Assembly (NCBI RefSeq): GCF_937890665.1
Contig: NZ_CALADU010000277.1
Span: 1-16,201, forward strand
DNA from: an uncultured Subdoligranulum sp.
GTDB taxonomy: Bacteria > Bacillota_A > Clostridia > Oscillospirales > Ruminococcaceae
Reading direction: 5' to 3'
Length of the DNA stretch: 16,201 nt
The notes under the pieces are model-generated. The model made no database searches and was not told where the DNA came from. It saw nothing but the letters and a program-made list of their open reading frames with translations. Below are positions 8,301 to 15,653 of the stretch, one piece after another (position 1 is the first letter of the stretch; each line of letters opens with the position of its first letter). A program made the position numbers and the translations under genes.

Positions 8301-9511
8301 GTTTCGTTGGAAGAGTCCTTCATAAAACGGAACATGGTGCGCTGCGCTGCGGCAAAGTTTTCCGCAACACTGGAAAGCAGACGTACCGTCATTGGGTGCA
8401 TCGGGCACAGCTCATTGATTTTTTCGCTGATTTTATCGTCCAGGCCCGCAATATCCGGTAAAAACTTTTTGATGTTATGTACTGGGTCTTTGCGCGCCTC
8501 TTTCCAATACTCATCCATTCCATTTCGGATGCTGATAGAGCCTGCAATCAGGTCATACGCAGCATCAGCCGAGACGTGGAACTCTACCTCGTGGAAGCGA
8601 TGGGTGATCTGCTGATAGGTTGCGTTGCCCATTACATCTACCCAACTGGAATCCTTATGCACGATAAAGCACATAAAGAGCGGCTGCTCCTTGCAGAATT
8701 CCGAAATCTGCTGCATTACCACCTGGTCATCGCTGTGACGTAAATAATCTGTAAATTCATCCCAGATAAAGAAAATACCACTTTTTTCGAGATGATTGGC
8801 TACAATAATTTCCTCAATCCATTTTTTAAAGGTCTCTACATTATTGATGAGTCCCCAATGATTAGCGCGAATCACCTCAGCGACAGCCTTGGTTGCCTTC
8901 AAATCGCCGCGCTCAACAGCTGCAATCAGCTCCTCTACATCGCCGTAATCCTCACCAAGTATGGTAGAATCCAGTACATGTTCCCAGTTGATATTTTTAT
9001 TGTGCAGCTGTGCCTTCACACCATCCTGAAGCGAGGCCACACCCAAATCAGCTCTATCGTTAAATTTCCGAACCAATGCTTCACGAATGGCAAACTCCGC
9101 TTCAACTAGCAGCTGGTCACCAGTACGGATACCCGTGCAGCCGGTTTTCCAGATGACGAGATAGTCGCCATTCTTGCGGCAATTCAGGAAGCGGTTCCTA
9201 TACTTAGAAAGCCTCTGACTATTCTGAAGGAATGTGTCAATCGTATCTTTCTTTTCCTCCAGCAGGTGCTTGACGAAGATGGCGGCATAGCTTTTACCGG
9301 TGCCGTAAGATCCGTGTACCCACAGGCTGCGGCGCGCGTCCGGCGTTTCATATCCAAGCGTCTGACAGAGAAAGTCCATCAGCTTTTCCATGTCATCGCC
9401 AACAATATACTCCCGCCAGAGATTCTTATTGCGACTATCGGCGGCAATATCCACAACAGATTCAAAGGAGGGATTTACTTGTAAATATTCGTTATACTTC
9501 TTCATTGCCAT
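5312..9511 (-). CDS. brxC: BrxC-like giant P-loop ATPase of BREX type 4
   Basis: At 1399 aa this is the largest gene in the window. The N-terminal ATPase region has a Walker A, VHGSYGTGKS (K73, S74), a strong Walker B, IFFIWDEFTD (about 246-254), and a sensor-like segment CFIVHKD (281-287) followed by QQITHRF with R305, which could serve as an arginine finger. This layout fits the BrxC/PglY group of large BREX ATPases (usually about 1200-1400 aa). The remaining ~1000 residues are mostly helical with no recognised catalytic motif, and the C-terminus (about 1350-1399) is Lys/Glu-rich and probably coiled. In BREX, BrxC associates with PglZ and is needed for both modification and defence. The start at 9511 has GGAGG ten bases upstream inside the end of brxP. 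A second ATG two codons later (9505) is less well spaced. The gap to brxP is five bases. Confidence 0.88.
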   Translation of the reverse strand: MAMKKYNEYLQVNPSFESVVDIAADSRNKNLWREYIVGDDMEKLMDFLCQTLGYETPDARRSLWVHGSYGTGKSYAAIFVKHLLEEKKDTIDTFLQNSQRLSKYRNRFLNCRKNGDYLVIWKTGCTGIRTGDQLLVEAEFAIREALVRKFNDRADLGVASLQDGVKAQLHNKNINWEHVLDSTILGEDYGDVEELIAAVERGDLKATKAVAEVIRANHWGLINNVETFKKWIEEIIVANHLEKSGIFFIWDEFTDYLRHSDDQVVMQQISEFCKEQPLFMCFIVHKDSSWVDVMGNATYQQITHRFHEVEFHVSADAAYDLIAGSISIRNGMDEYWKEARKDPVHNIKKFLPDIAGLDDKISEKINELCPMHPMTVRLLSSVAENFAAAQRTMFRFMKDSSNETQGFLGYITKYGPQDQACWLTPDWLWDYFFTRESDFHDKETKAPEYIRHYEENRHLVENDENAHRVFKIAMLLMAVMSTTKGLYTTRRTSNGVAATVECLENCLSGVLSKSQVEDYLATFEDTKILLCDEQANGVKRLQMPFKMAGGDDFAIRYEQNDKKYTRYQMFAKDGKLTVPFEKLAWDENDATFRRMKIVVCCAEKASLDKRIKEVTDDLDKYPYKLGLVYVTVVDDAQAISIQHDLETRAQQSGENRLIIVLVRSPFTDDMRKQWLTSLTKADMARDSGHTADAGRYDTETVTIIQRWVGSATSGGKMLAWCGEKQWNNLFGVAQLRKTIQTAVLEDIFPYAPESVVITNTAYKSCNDSAPLAGIQRETRNAQLFSVLAGIKQLGIIDATTIQEIEGITGSRAANTVSALAKFLREKMESGRKVVLGDVWAELQQPPFGFYNTIACGVLLGFVFSCYKDSAYSWTDSSQGTFVLNESNLKTLVLNTCKGNMTTDYLSAGSVTWQNFRDYIKKIFKLDDGQTANETEGMRSVRERITQTGAPFWCLKYLSETELGGIEMKEAAGKIIDNMQVFISQEGNTDEAMSNVIQLFSGRGKLRERMTKAFQDKAVVSKAFSAFLFEASSELKEITDKLSVQPEGLRDKVFGVMQNAVYTWTEDQVKEKLVGVVSEYRYLDVLNVTMRNTYNSNEEAIRDLKNAFNHMRVAILAIEPLNLPWYDALVILRRVSQKGITQMSCEERENDIDVLRTYGTQAWECIRNVKPVLSTILEQMQIECTPEELQTIYEGLKDVSCDATANQFEKDLKQQTGRISQRRNRSTLLERWKTLSSTENVKTWSNARGIPLLWVVPKNASKAIRTLIAVQNDERALDQDVLAAINVLDTMDHTILTDNATAEQAFMNSIGANYRDVFEEQRKEIITELKLKLGSDVSAWDVSDLITVQSTLKKYQAEKAKKEKLQSTQNHVKGMSEDALKDKVSAFLNAHPEFCDDFNS

Positions 9512-9516
9512 GATCT

Positions 9517-11853
9517 TTAAACCTCCGCCAAGTCGAGTATGTCTAATGAGGTATGTTTATTTTCAAGAACAATGTTGTCCAGGTCATTGATAAAGGAGAC
9601 GCGGATGTATTCCGGGAAGGTCAGCGCAAGGCCCTGTATGCATTCTCTGAGCTTTTTGTTATCCAGTCCGTAAATGTCCGCTGGGCTGACACCGGGAGCA
9701 TCAGGAGTACCATGCACCTTGATAAGCTCGGTCAAAGTAAAGGCGTACCGTCCGGTATGCTCGGCATAGAGGTAAAGGCTATACAGCAGTGCCACAGCAT
9801 CCGGAGTTGTCCAGCTATCACGATAATACGAATATGTGTTCTTACTCAGTTCAATAGGAATGCCTTGATTTAATGCAGACCCAATCGGAGATAGACGAAG
9901 TGTCTCTGCCAATGCAGTAATTGCATTTTCACGAGTTGACTTCGAATAATTTTCTCCAATCATCGTCACCAAATCTGCTTTTTCATAAGTTTCGCCGGGC
10001 TCGGCATTTAAACAATACCAATGAGAAATGACAGAATTATAAGCAAGATTTGCCCATATGATTGCCCATGTAAAAGGATTATAAGGCCCGAACTGTTCCA
10101 GCTTTTTAAATAGTGCTGTCTGTTCCATCGTCTTATCTTTATTAACAACCAAAAGATTGGCTTCTTTAAGCCAAACCTTTAAAGCTTCATATTGTCGATT
10201 TCCCAAAACTCCTTGAGAAAAACACTCCGTTCCATCGCTCATGTAATGTTCAAGCCATGGCTGTCTAAATCCAAAATGCTGATACGGATTCATGCCCTTC
10301 ATATCCATAGAATTACCTCCCGTTGTGCTTAAAGACTTTGCGAGCATGCAACTCTTTTCCGAAAAAGTCAAGCAATTAGAGCAATGGGTGCACAACGATT
10401 CACGTACAAAGATTTTTCCATTGGGTTGTATCGTAAATGCGCCAGTCGGGCACTGCACCATACATGCTTTACATCCCTTGCAATAAGCAACTTTATTTGC
10501 TATACCACGCAAATGACTAATAACAAATCGATCCATCTTAGAAAATGGCTTATAACTTACATATAGTTCATCTGCTTTTTTTGAAACCCTGAATACAAAA
10601 TTTGTGCCTGAAATCTTTTGTGTTCCTGTACTCCCATCAAATTCTGTGATCGTTCCTAAAATCGGAGCACATTCAAGCCAATTCTGTGTGGAACCACTAA
10701 TGGTGAATTCAATTGTATTATTTTGAATCTGTTCATTTATGCGATTACCGCCATTAGGAAGTCCGCGCCCTCCCATTCTGGCTTTCCAACCGCCATCTTC
10801 AATATACTTAACAACCTCTGTTTCCACTTTCGTATTTCTTGCATACTGCTCGACTCTACTAAGAAGTGGTTGCATCTCGGTTTTATAATGATCATTAGCA
10901 ATCCCATCCCACCAATCCGAAGACAGTGGGCACACCATACAACCAACCCTAAACAATCCCAGTCGATATGCATCGTTTAATAAAATCCCCTCATGCAGAA
11001 TATAACAATATAATTCAGCAGTATTCCATTTATGAATTGCGCTAACATTAACTTGACTAATGTTTTTTGCGCCTTCACTCACTTCGTCGTATTTTGCCCT
11101 TCGAGCGCTTTCCTCTGCTCTAACGCCATCAAATACAACTGCTTTTGCGTTGTATTTTCCAGTTATTTCACGCAATTTTAAGATAGTCGGCACAGATTTA
11201 TGAACGGCGCAACACCATCGCATTCTTCTTCCCGGAGGGCCAAATTCGTCCCAGCTCTCGGTAGCTTTCAAATGACATTGTGCGGTATAAAAATGAAGTT
11301 CCGGCCAATGTTCTTTTGCTCGTTTCACAGCTGTATAGGTGTCGGACAATTCCATGCCTGTGTCACTAAAAATTACACAGAATTCATTTGGAGCCAATGC
11401 CTTGGCGCATAGATCCAACAGAACGATGGAGTCCTTTCCACCGGAAAAAGCACACACGAAAGAGTAGCGTTCCGATTTATATTTATCATGTTGCTCACGG
11501 ATAAAAGAGATTGCCTTCTGCTCTAGGCTCTTCATCAAATTCTTGTTAACCTCATACAGTCGGTTAATATCCACCGGCTGTAGCTGCAAACGTTTATCCG
11601 TGTTACAGACCACGGTAGGGCGGGTATAAAAGCCGCCTCCTTTTGCTTCCGCAACGCATTCACCATTGAGTACATAGCGCCGTACACCCTCTGCCCAAAG
11701 CAGGGGGGCATCCGTATCTGGATAATCCCAGTGTTCATACATCTTGAAGAAGTCCAGCTCTTCCTTGAACACCGGTCTAATTTCCTTTTGCAGTTTTGCA
11801 TTTACTGTCAGACGAAATATTCCATATTCATCTGTCCACTCATATCCGTACAT
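9517..11853 (-). CDS. brxP: BrxP: PP-loop sulfur-transfer enzyme fused to a 2x[4Fe-4S] ferredoxin and a DUF4007-like domain
   Basis: This 778-aa protein has three parts. Residues about 130-370 are an adenine-nucleotide alpha-hydrolase (PAPS reductase-like) domain with the PP-loop FSGGKDS (137-142), C214-C215 in RWCCAVHK, and C305-x2-C308 in VGCMVCPLSSDWW, which could hold an Fe-S cluster as DndC-type enzymes do. Residues about 455-505 are a bacterial ferredoxin domain with two cluster sets, C458-C461-C464-C468 and C488-C491-C494-C502. Residues about 520-778 resemble DUF4007 (YQHFGFRQPWL, then YNPFTWAIIWANLAYN). BrxP is the type 4 BREX hallmark and replaces the methyltransferase PglX. DndC and SspD use the same PP-loop chemistry to activate DNA for phosphorothioation, so with the operon's desulfurase a DNA sulfur modification is likely (inference). 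The start has only a weak ribosome site (GAGAAGAG), and there is a 32-bp gap after the HNH gene. The base composition inside the gene is uneven. Confidence 0.9.
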   Translation of the reverse strand: MYGYEWTDEYGIFRLTVNAKLQKEIRPVFKEELDFFKMYEHWDYPDTDAPLLWAEGVRRYVLNGECVAEAKGGGFYTRPTVVCNTDKRLQLQPVDINRLYEVNKNLMKSLEQKAISFIREQHDKYKSERYSFVCAFSGGKDSIVLLDLCAKALAPNEFCVIFSDTGMELSDTYTAVKRAKEHWPELHFYTAQCHLKATESWDEFGPPGRRMRWCCAVHKSVPTILKLREITGKYNAKAVVFDGVRAEESARRAKYDEVSEGAKNISQVNVSAIHKWNTAELYCYILHEGILLNDAYRLGLFRVGCMVCPLSSDWWDGIANDHYKTEMQPLLSRVEQYARNTKVETEVVKYIEDGGWKARMGGRGLPNGGNRINEQIQNNTIEFTISGSTQNWLECAPILGTITEFDGSTGTQKISGTNFVFRVSKKADELYVSYKPFSKMDRFVISHLRGIANKVAYCKGCKACMVQCPTGAFTIQPNGKIFVRESLCTHCSNCLTFSEKSCMLAKSLSTTGGNSMDMKGMNPYQHFGFRQPWLEHYMSDGTECFSQGVLGNRQYEALKVWLKEANLLVVNKDKTMEQTALFKKLEQFGPYNPFTWAIIWANLAYNSVISHWYCLNAEPGETYEKADLVTMIGENYSKSTRENAITALAETLRLSPIGSALNQGIPIELSKNTYSYYRDSWTTPDAVALLYSLYLYAEHTGRYAFTLTELIKVHGTPDAPGVSPADIYGLDNKKLRECIQGLALTFPEYIRVSFINDLDNIVLENKHTSLDILDLAEV

Positions 11854-11885
11854 AACAAATTACTCTTCTCTCATAGTTTTCTCGC

Positions 11886-12557
11886 TTAAAACAGGATTTT
11901 CACCGCGTCATCCTTCGTCAACCAAGGGCGATTCCTGTGAAGCACAGCATGACAGTTGGGGCACACTGTGATAAAATCATCGGCTGCATAATGCTTGCTG
12001 CCATTCAGTTCGGTGACAGGAACGGTCAAATGGCATTGCAGGAAATTGCCGGGAGTCGGCTTATAAATCTCCGACAAGTTCAAATGACAGATTTCACAGC
12101 TTTCTGCGCGGACGATTTTCCGACCATCTCTTGTCTCCAGCACTCTATGCAAATGGTACAGCAAGGCCCCCTCTGGAAAATCTTCGCCCTCAAGCTCGCT
12201 CCCGAACGTTGCTGTCTTGAAAAATTCGCAATTTTGCCTTATAGCACGTGCAATTTTATGCAGCTCGTCTTTTTTTCCGTCGAACTCATCGGCAACCTCA
12301 TAGAAAATCGTACCGACATCAGGGTCCTTTTTTCCTTTGTTATAGCTTGACCTAAATTTGCCAAGCTGCCCATTTACCCCGCCTTTGCTTCTAAAATTTT
12401 CGCGATGTGCAGAAAGCGGAATAATAGGAAGCTCATTCAAAAGTTCACTGAGTTCGGCGATTTCATGGCTTTCCTTGTTCAGTCGAAGTTTGTCAGCAAA
12501 ATACAAAACATCCAACGCTAGTATTGCTTCATCCCGGGTAAACGATGCATTTGCCAT
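11886..12557 (-). CDS. HNH endonuclease, candidate restriction or effector nuclease
   Basis: The 223-aa protein has an N-terminal region (FTRDEAILALDVLYF, 6-20, then LSELLNELP and a KFRSSY segment) of the type found in front of HNH domains of many predicted restriction enzymes. A C-terminal HNH module follows with zinc ligands C154-x2-C157 and C199-x2-C202 and the closing NCHAVLHR (H203, H207). The central segment reads LQCHLTVPVTEL. Most relatives have CHH-x-x-P here, so the second histidine, usually the general base, is L177. Catalysis may therefore be weak or altered. HNH proteins of this group include readers that cut modified (including phosphorothioated) DNA, so it may recognise marked or unmarked phage DNA. 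It begins three bases after the stop of the 983-aa gene, with AAGGTGAG ten bases upstream of the ATG. Confidence 0.85.
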   Translation of the reverse strand: MANASFTRDEAILALDVLYFADKLRLNKESHEIAELSELLNELPIIPLSAHRENFRSKGGVNGQLGKFRSSYNKGKKDPDVGTIFYEVADEFDGKKDELHKIARAIRQNCEFFKTATFGSELEGEDFPEGALLYHLHRVLETRDGRKIVRAESCEICHLNLSEIYKPTPGNFLQCHLTVPVTELNGSKHYAADDFITVCPNCHAVLHRNRPWLTKDDAVKILF

Positions 12558-12560
12558 GTC

Positions 12561-15512
12561 TTATATTCTCACCTTAACGTGGTTGCCGTCGCTATCCCAA
12601 AGGAAGCGCGGATCGCCTCCAAGAGCGTTTGGCATGTTATAAATCAATTGGTTACCGCTGATCATGCCTGCGTCTACCAGTATTCCGCGCAATTCTTCCG
12701 CCTCAAACTCGTAGCGACTCGGCATCTCATTGTGCAGGAAAACTGCGACAACATCCCGGAAATCCTGTATCCAGCTATCTTTTTCTACAAACATCGCGTG
12801 GAGCGTATTGCTGTTTTGTGATTCCATTGCGATGATAGTTCTGGCTTCAAGTTCGTTCGGATAGAATCGGATCAGTTGTTGCAACAGCATCGGTGTCCAC
12901 GGAAGGCAAGCCGGCAAAGTCGGCAGCATATTGTACCAGCTCTCCGATATATTGCGAGGAATAATATGGCCGTCAGTATCCTCAAACAGCCGACGCAGAG
13001 CGCAGTGTATTGACTCCAAAAAGTCTGCGTCTATGTGCATGAGTTCTGCCAGCAGATACTCATTTTCTGCATAGATGAGGAACACTGGTTCTTTATCTAT
13101 GCGCATCAATCCTCGCAAGTTGCCGGTGTTCGATCCCAGCCCGACCAAGTAACGCACAAGTTCATCATAGGTGACGGTTGCGCCTTTTTCGCGAGCATAC
13201 TTGCTTACGATATCGATGACCGAATCGGCAGAATACTCGGGAAGACTGATATACATATTGGATTTAAAAACATAGTGCTTTCCATGGTATTTCAACTTTT
13301 CAAACAGGTGCCGCGCCAGATCATACACAGATTGTTGGCCTATAATGCCGTTGTCATTGAAGAACATGGCCATTTCGCTACAGGCATACTCATACAAATG
13401 TTTTGCCGTTGCAACACCATCGTTCTTCTTGAGCAGCTTATCAAGGATTGCCTCCAAAGTGTCTGCTCCTTCTTCGAAATCTACCAGAGCCTCCTCGTGA
13501 TAGAGTTTTCGATTCATCTCAATAACGTGGGGCGACTGCGCGACGATTTCTTTTGTCCCCACCATCGTATAATGTAGCTTGTTCTGCAATTCTTCATAAG
13601 TAGCACCTGTTAAGTCGCACTGGAGCAAATAATCCTCTGCTTCTTGTCTGAGGACAGGAGAAATGGAGGTCGCTGGTGTTTCAGCCACTTTTTGCAAGTC
13701 CTTCATTGGCCGATCCGTAGGCTTCCTCTGGGGCAATTCGACGCTTTTTGTCTTTTCTTCCACGGTATAATCTTGTGGTACTACATCGCAGCGTTTTATA
13801 ATCCATGCAACATCCTGCTGCACCTGCTCCAAAGATAAATCGGAATCTATGTAAGCTTCAGGATTCATAAGCCTCAGCTTTGTATTGCCATAGTCATACC
13901 GACTTACAACAATCTTTTGAGACTCTGGGTTGTAAACATTCAGCAGTGTGCGGAACTTCAAGGGATACCTGGTGGAAACCGCTGTTAAGAACGCCACAAA
14001 CGCTTTTGAAGGCGAAGTGCCTTTATATACTTCCTCGTTATAATGAATCTCATATACGGAGGTATTCTGCTCGTCATTTTCCTTTTCCGCATTTCTCAGT
14101 TTCGCAGTTAATTCTGTGCTGATTGCCAGTCTCTGCTGAATAGAGTACAACTGGTGAAGATTCATAAAGGACCACAGATTGACCTCGTTTAGTTCCTCCA
14201 GCGTTGTAATTCCTTTTTTCTTCAACTTCTTATAAAGCAGATCGTATTTCTCATCTTCAAAGAATCTGTCAAAGTCGGTACCCTGTTGCTCTGGTTCTTT
14301 ATTTTTTGAAGCAACACAGGCAGTAGTTTCTTGCCGATCTGAGCTTTGGAGATACAGCAGATATTTCGTGATTGCAGCATTATATCTGTTGTGTTGACTT
14401 GCGTTCACTTCCCAATATTCGGTTGTCTGCCTCAGCTGATCTACGACTCTTTGCGCTTCTGCGCGATCCGCTCCATAAAGGCGGATTTCTTTCAACCCAA
14501 GCCTGCTTGCCAACTGTTCGCAATTGGTAATAGCAGAGGAATAGCTTTGTGCGCTACGTTCTGCCATATACTGATCATGGAGCAGCCAATTGCGGAATAT
14601 TGCTTTATAGTTTCCCGTGTCGGTCGTTACCATAGCAGACATAGTATTCTTCGTCGCAGATGCCGCCCGTTTCGATGCGTTTTCTACTAATGAAGGCTCT
14701 GTACATTGCATCGATTCAATTTTTATATAACGAATTTCAAGATTCTCGTAATCAACATTGCATCTGTCCAGTAGTAGGCGAATTTTCATCACGATATCTG
14801 TTGCGCTTAGGTTCGTTTCGACATAAAAATTGTCGCTGACCTTCTTAGGTGCATTCATTTTGTCCGAGGCTTTTGGACTTCCGAAGTCAATCCGCCGGCC
14901 TCCACTGATATTTGTGTTGTACATTCGAAGGAATTCATCTGGATAGTCTTCCGACAAGCATACGAAAACTTTTACATATAATTGCGTCCAATTAGAGATA
15001 CCAGTCTGTTCATCCTCAAAGTATGAAAATGAAACTGGCTTTGTATATGCAAAACTATTGATATGGCAAAAATCAATTATCAGCACATTATCTTCTTTTT
15101 TATTTTCATTTTCGCTCAAGGCGATTTCTTTCCTTTGAGTAACTTCGCAAGGTTTGCCATCGGAAGAAGTATCTCCCATAGTTTGAGAAATACTCAATTC
15201 AGTCGTATTTGTTTCTTGGGCGACCAGCGATTTCACAAAAGCTTTGTAATACTGTGCTGCAGTAACAATCTTCCTCATCTGTTTTTTATGCGAAAGCTGA
15301 AATATGCGGCTTTCAGTAACAGTTTTTTGAACTCTCTTAATGATATCCAAATCTATTGTTTCAAACAAAGGCTTACGAAGTACTTTTATTTTGAGACAAT
15401 AAGCCTCTATTTCCGAATAGCAAAAGTACAACTCAGACAGATGAGCCGATGGTGCATTCTGAGCAAGCCAAGTAGCAAAAAGCTCTTCGATTTTCTCCTT
15501 GTTGCTAACCAT
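12561..15512 (-). CDS. 983-aa multidomain protein of unknown function, first large gene of the BREX operon
   Basis: I do not recognise a named family for the whole protein. Residue numbers here count from the ATG two codons upstream (15518), so subtract 2 for the start used. It contains two copies of a two-part unit: a helical, SAM-like region (about 6-98 and 303-392) followed by a small alpha/beta module (about 161-265 and 488-585). The modules share a YP-x2-F segment, an F/AY-[VI]-[ED]-[TS]-[ND]-LS motif (FYVETNLSATDIV versus AYIDSDLSLEQVQ) and an RC[ND]V segment. I recall similar YVETNLSA modules at the ends of other Clostridial defence proteins. Residues about 615-985 look like several winged-helix or helical domains. 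The helical repeats resemble integrase core-binding domains, but the catalytic R-H-R-Y residues are absent. It may be a DNA-binding or target-recognition scaffold for the neighbouring HNH nuclease. GAGGAGG lies eight bases before ATG 15512 and only two before ATG 15518, so the inner start is preferred. The stop lies three bases before the HNH gene. Confidence 0.85.
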   Translation of the reverse strand: MVSNKEKIEELFATWLAQNAPSAHLSELYFCYSEIEAYCLKIKVLRKPLFETIDLDIIKRVQKTVTESRIFQLSHKKQMRKIVTAAQYYKAFVKSLVAQETNTTELSISQTMGDTSSDGKPCEVTQRKEIALSENENKKEDNVLIIDFCHINSFAYTKPVSFSYFEDEQTGISNWTQLYVKVFVCLSEDYPDEFLRMYNTNISGGRRIDFGSPKASDKMNAPKKVSDNFYVETNLSATDIVMKIRLLLDRCNVDYENLEIRYIKIESMQCTEPSLVENASKRAASATKNTMSAMVTTDTGNYKAIFRNWLLHDQYMAERSAQSYSSAITNCEQLASRLGLKEIRLYGADRAEAQRVVDQLRQTTEYWEVNASQHNRYNAAITKYLLYLQSSDRQETTACVASKNKEPEQQGTDFDRFFEDEKYDLLYKKLKKKGITTLEELNEVNLWSFMNLHQLYSIQQRLAISTELTAKLRNAEKENDEQNTSVYEIHYNEEVYKGTSPSKAFVAFLTAVSTRYPLKFRTLLNVYNPESQKIVVSRYDYGNTKLRLMNPEAYIDSDLSLEQVQQDVAWIIKRCDVVPQDYTVEEKTKSVELPQRKPTDRPMKDLQKVAETPATSISPVLRQEAEDYLLQCDLTGATYEELQNKLHYTMVGTKEIVAQSPHVIEMNRKLYHEEALVDFEEGADTLEAILDKLLKKNDGVATAKHLYEYACSEMAMFFNDNGIIGQQSVYDLARHLFEKLKYHGKHYVFKSNMYISLPEYSADSVIDIVSKYAREKGATVTYDELVRYLVGLGSNTGNLRGLMRIDKEPVFLIYAENEYLLAELMHIDADFLESIHCALRRLFEDTDGHIIPRNISESWYNMLPTLPACLPWTPMLLQQLIRFYPNELEARTIIAMESQNSNTLHAMFVEKDSWIQDFRDVVAVFLHNEMPSRYEFEAEELRGILVDAGMISGNQLIYNMPNALGGDPRFLWDSDGNHVKVRI

Positions 15513-15520
15513 TGACATTG

Positions 15521-15528
15521 CCTCCTCT
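15521..15528 (-). promoter_or_regulatory. Shine-Dalgarno site that fixes the start of the 983-aa gene
   Basis: AGAGGAGG on the minus strand is eight bases from ATG 15512 and two bases from ATG 15518. Only the former spacing is functional for typical Firmicute ribosomes, so the start is placed at 15512. Confidence 0.8.
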
Positions 15529-15627
15529 GAATATTTGTCGTACTCGCTTCGTTATTTTTGAAATATTGCCACAGTTGTTATGAATCAGTGCATCCGATAA
15601 GTTACGTATGTCTGCTCCTATTGCTCT

Positions 15628-15633
15628 ATTATA
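15628..15633 (-). promoter_or_regulatory. Candidate -10 element (TATAAT) for the BREX operon
   Basis: A perfect TATAAT lies in the intergenic stretch 15519-15653, about 110 bases upstream of the 983-aa start. No good -35 is visible at 16-18 bp (TGATTG at 17 bp; TTGTTG at 14 bp), so this promoter may be weak or need an activator. The rest of the stretch is an AT-rich leader with no clear terminator or riboswitch. Confidence 0.4.
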
Positions 15634-15653
15634 ATTTCTTTTTTGTCCAACAA

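Noticed and set aside
13035..13577. 180-aa plus-strand frame
   Set aside because: Antisense to the 983-aa gene; no recognised motif and no plausible promoter.
12561..15512. Tyrosine recombinase identity for the 983-aa protein
   Set aside because: The helical repeats resemble core-binding domains, but no catalytic domain with the R...H-x-x-R...Y residues is present.
134..15518. A DNA methyltransferase of the PglX type
   Set aside because: I looked for NPPY/DPPY-type and FxGxG-type SAM motifs in all the large proteins and saw none, which supports a non-methylation marking scheme.
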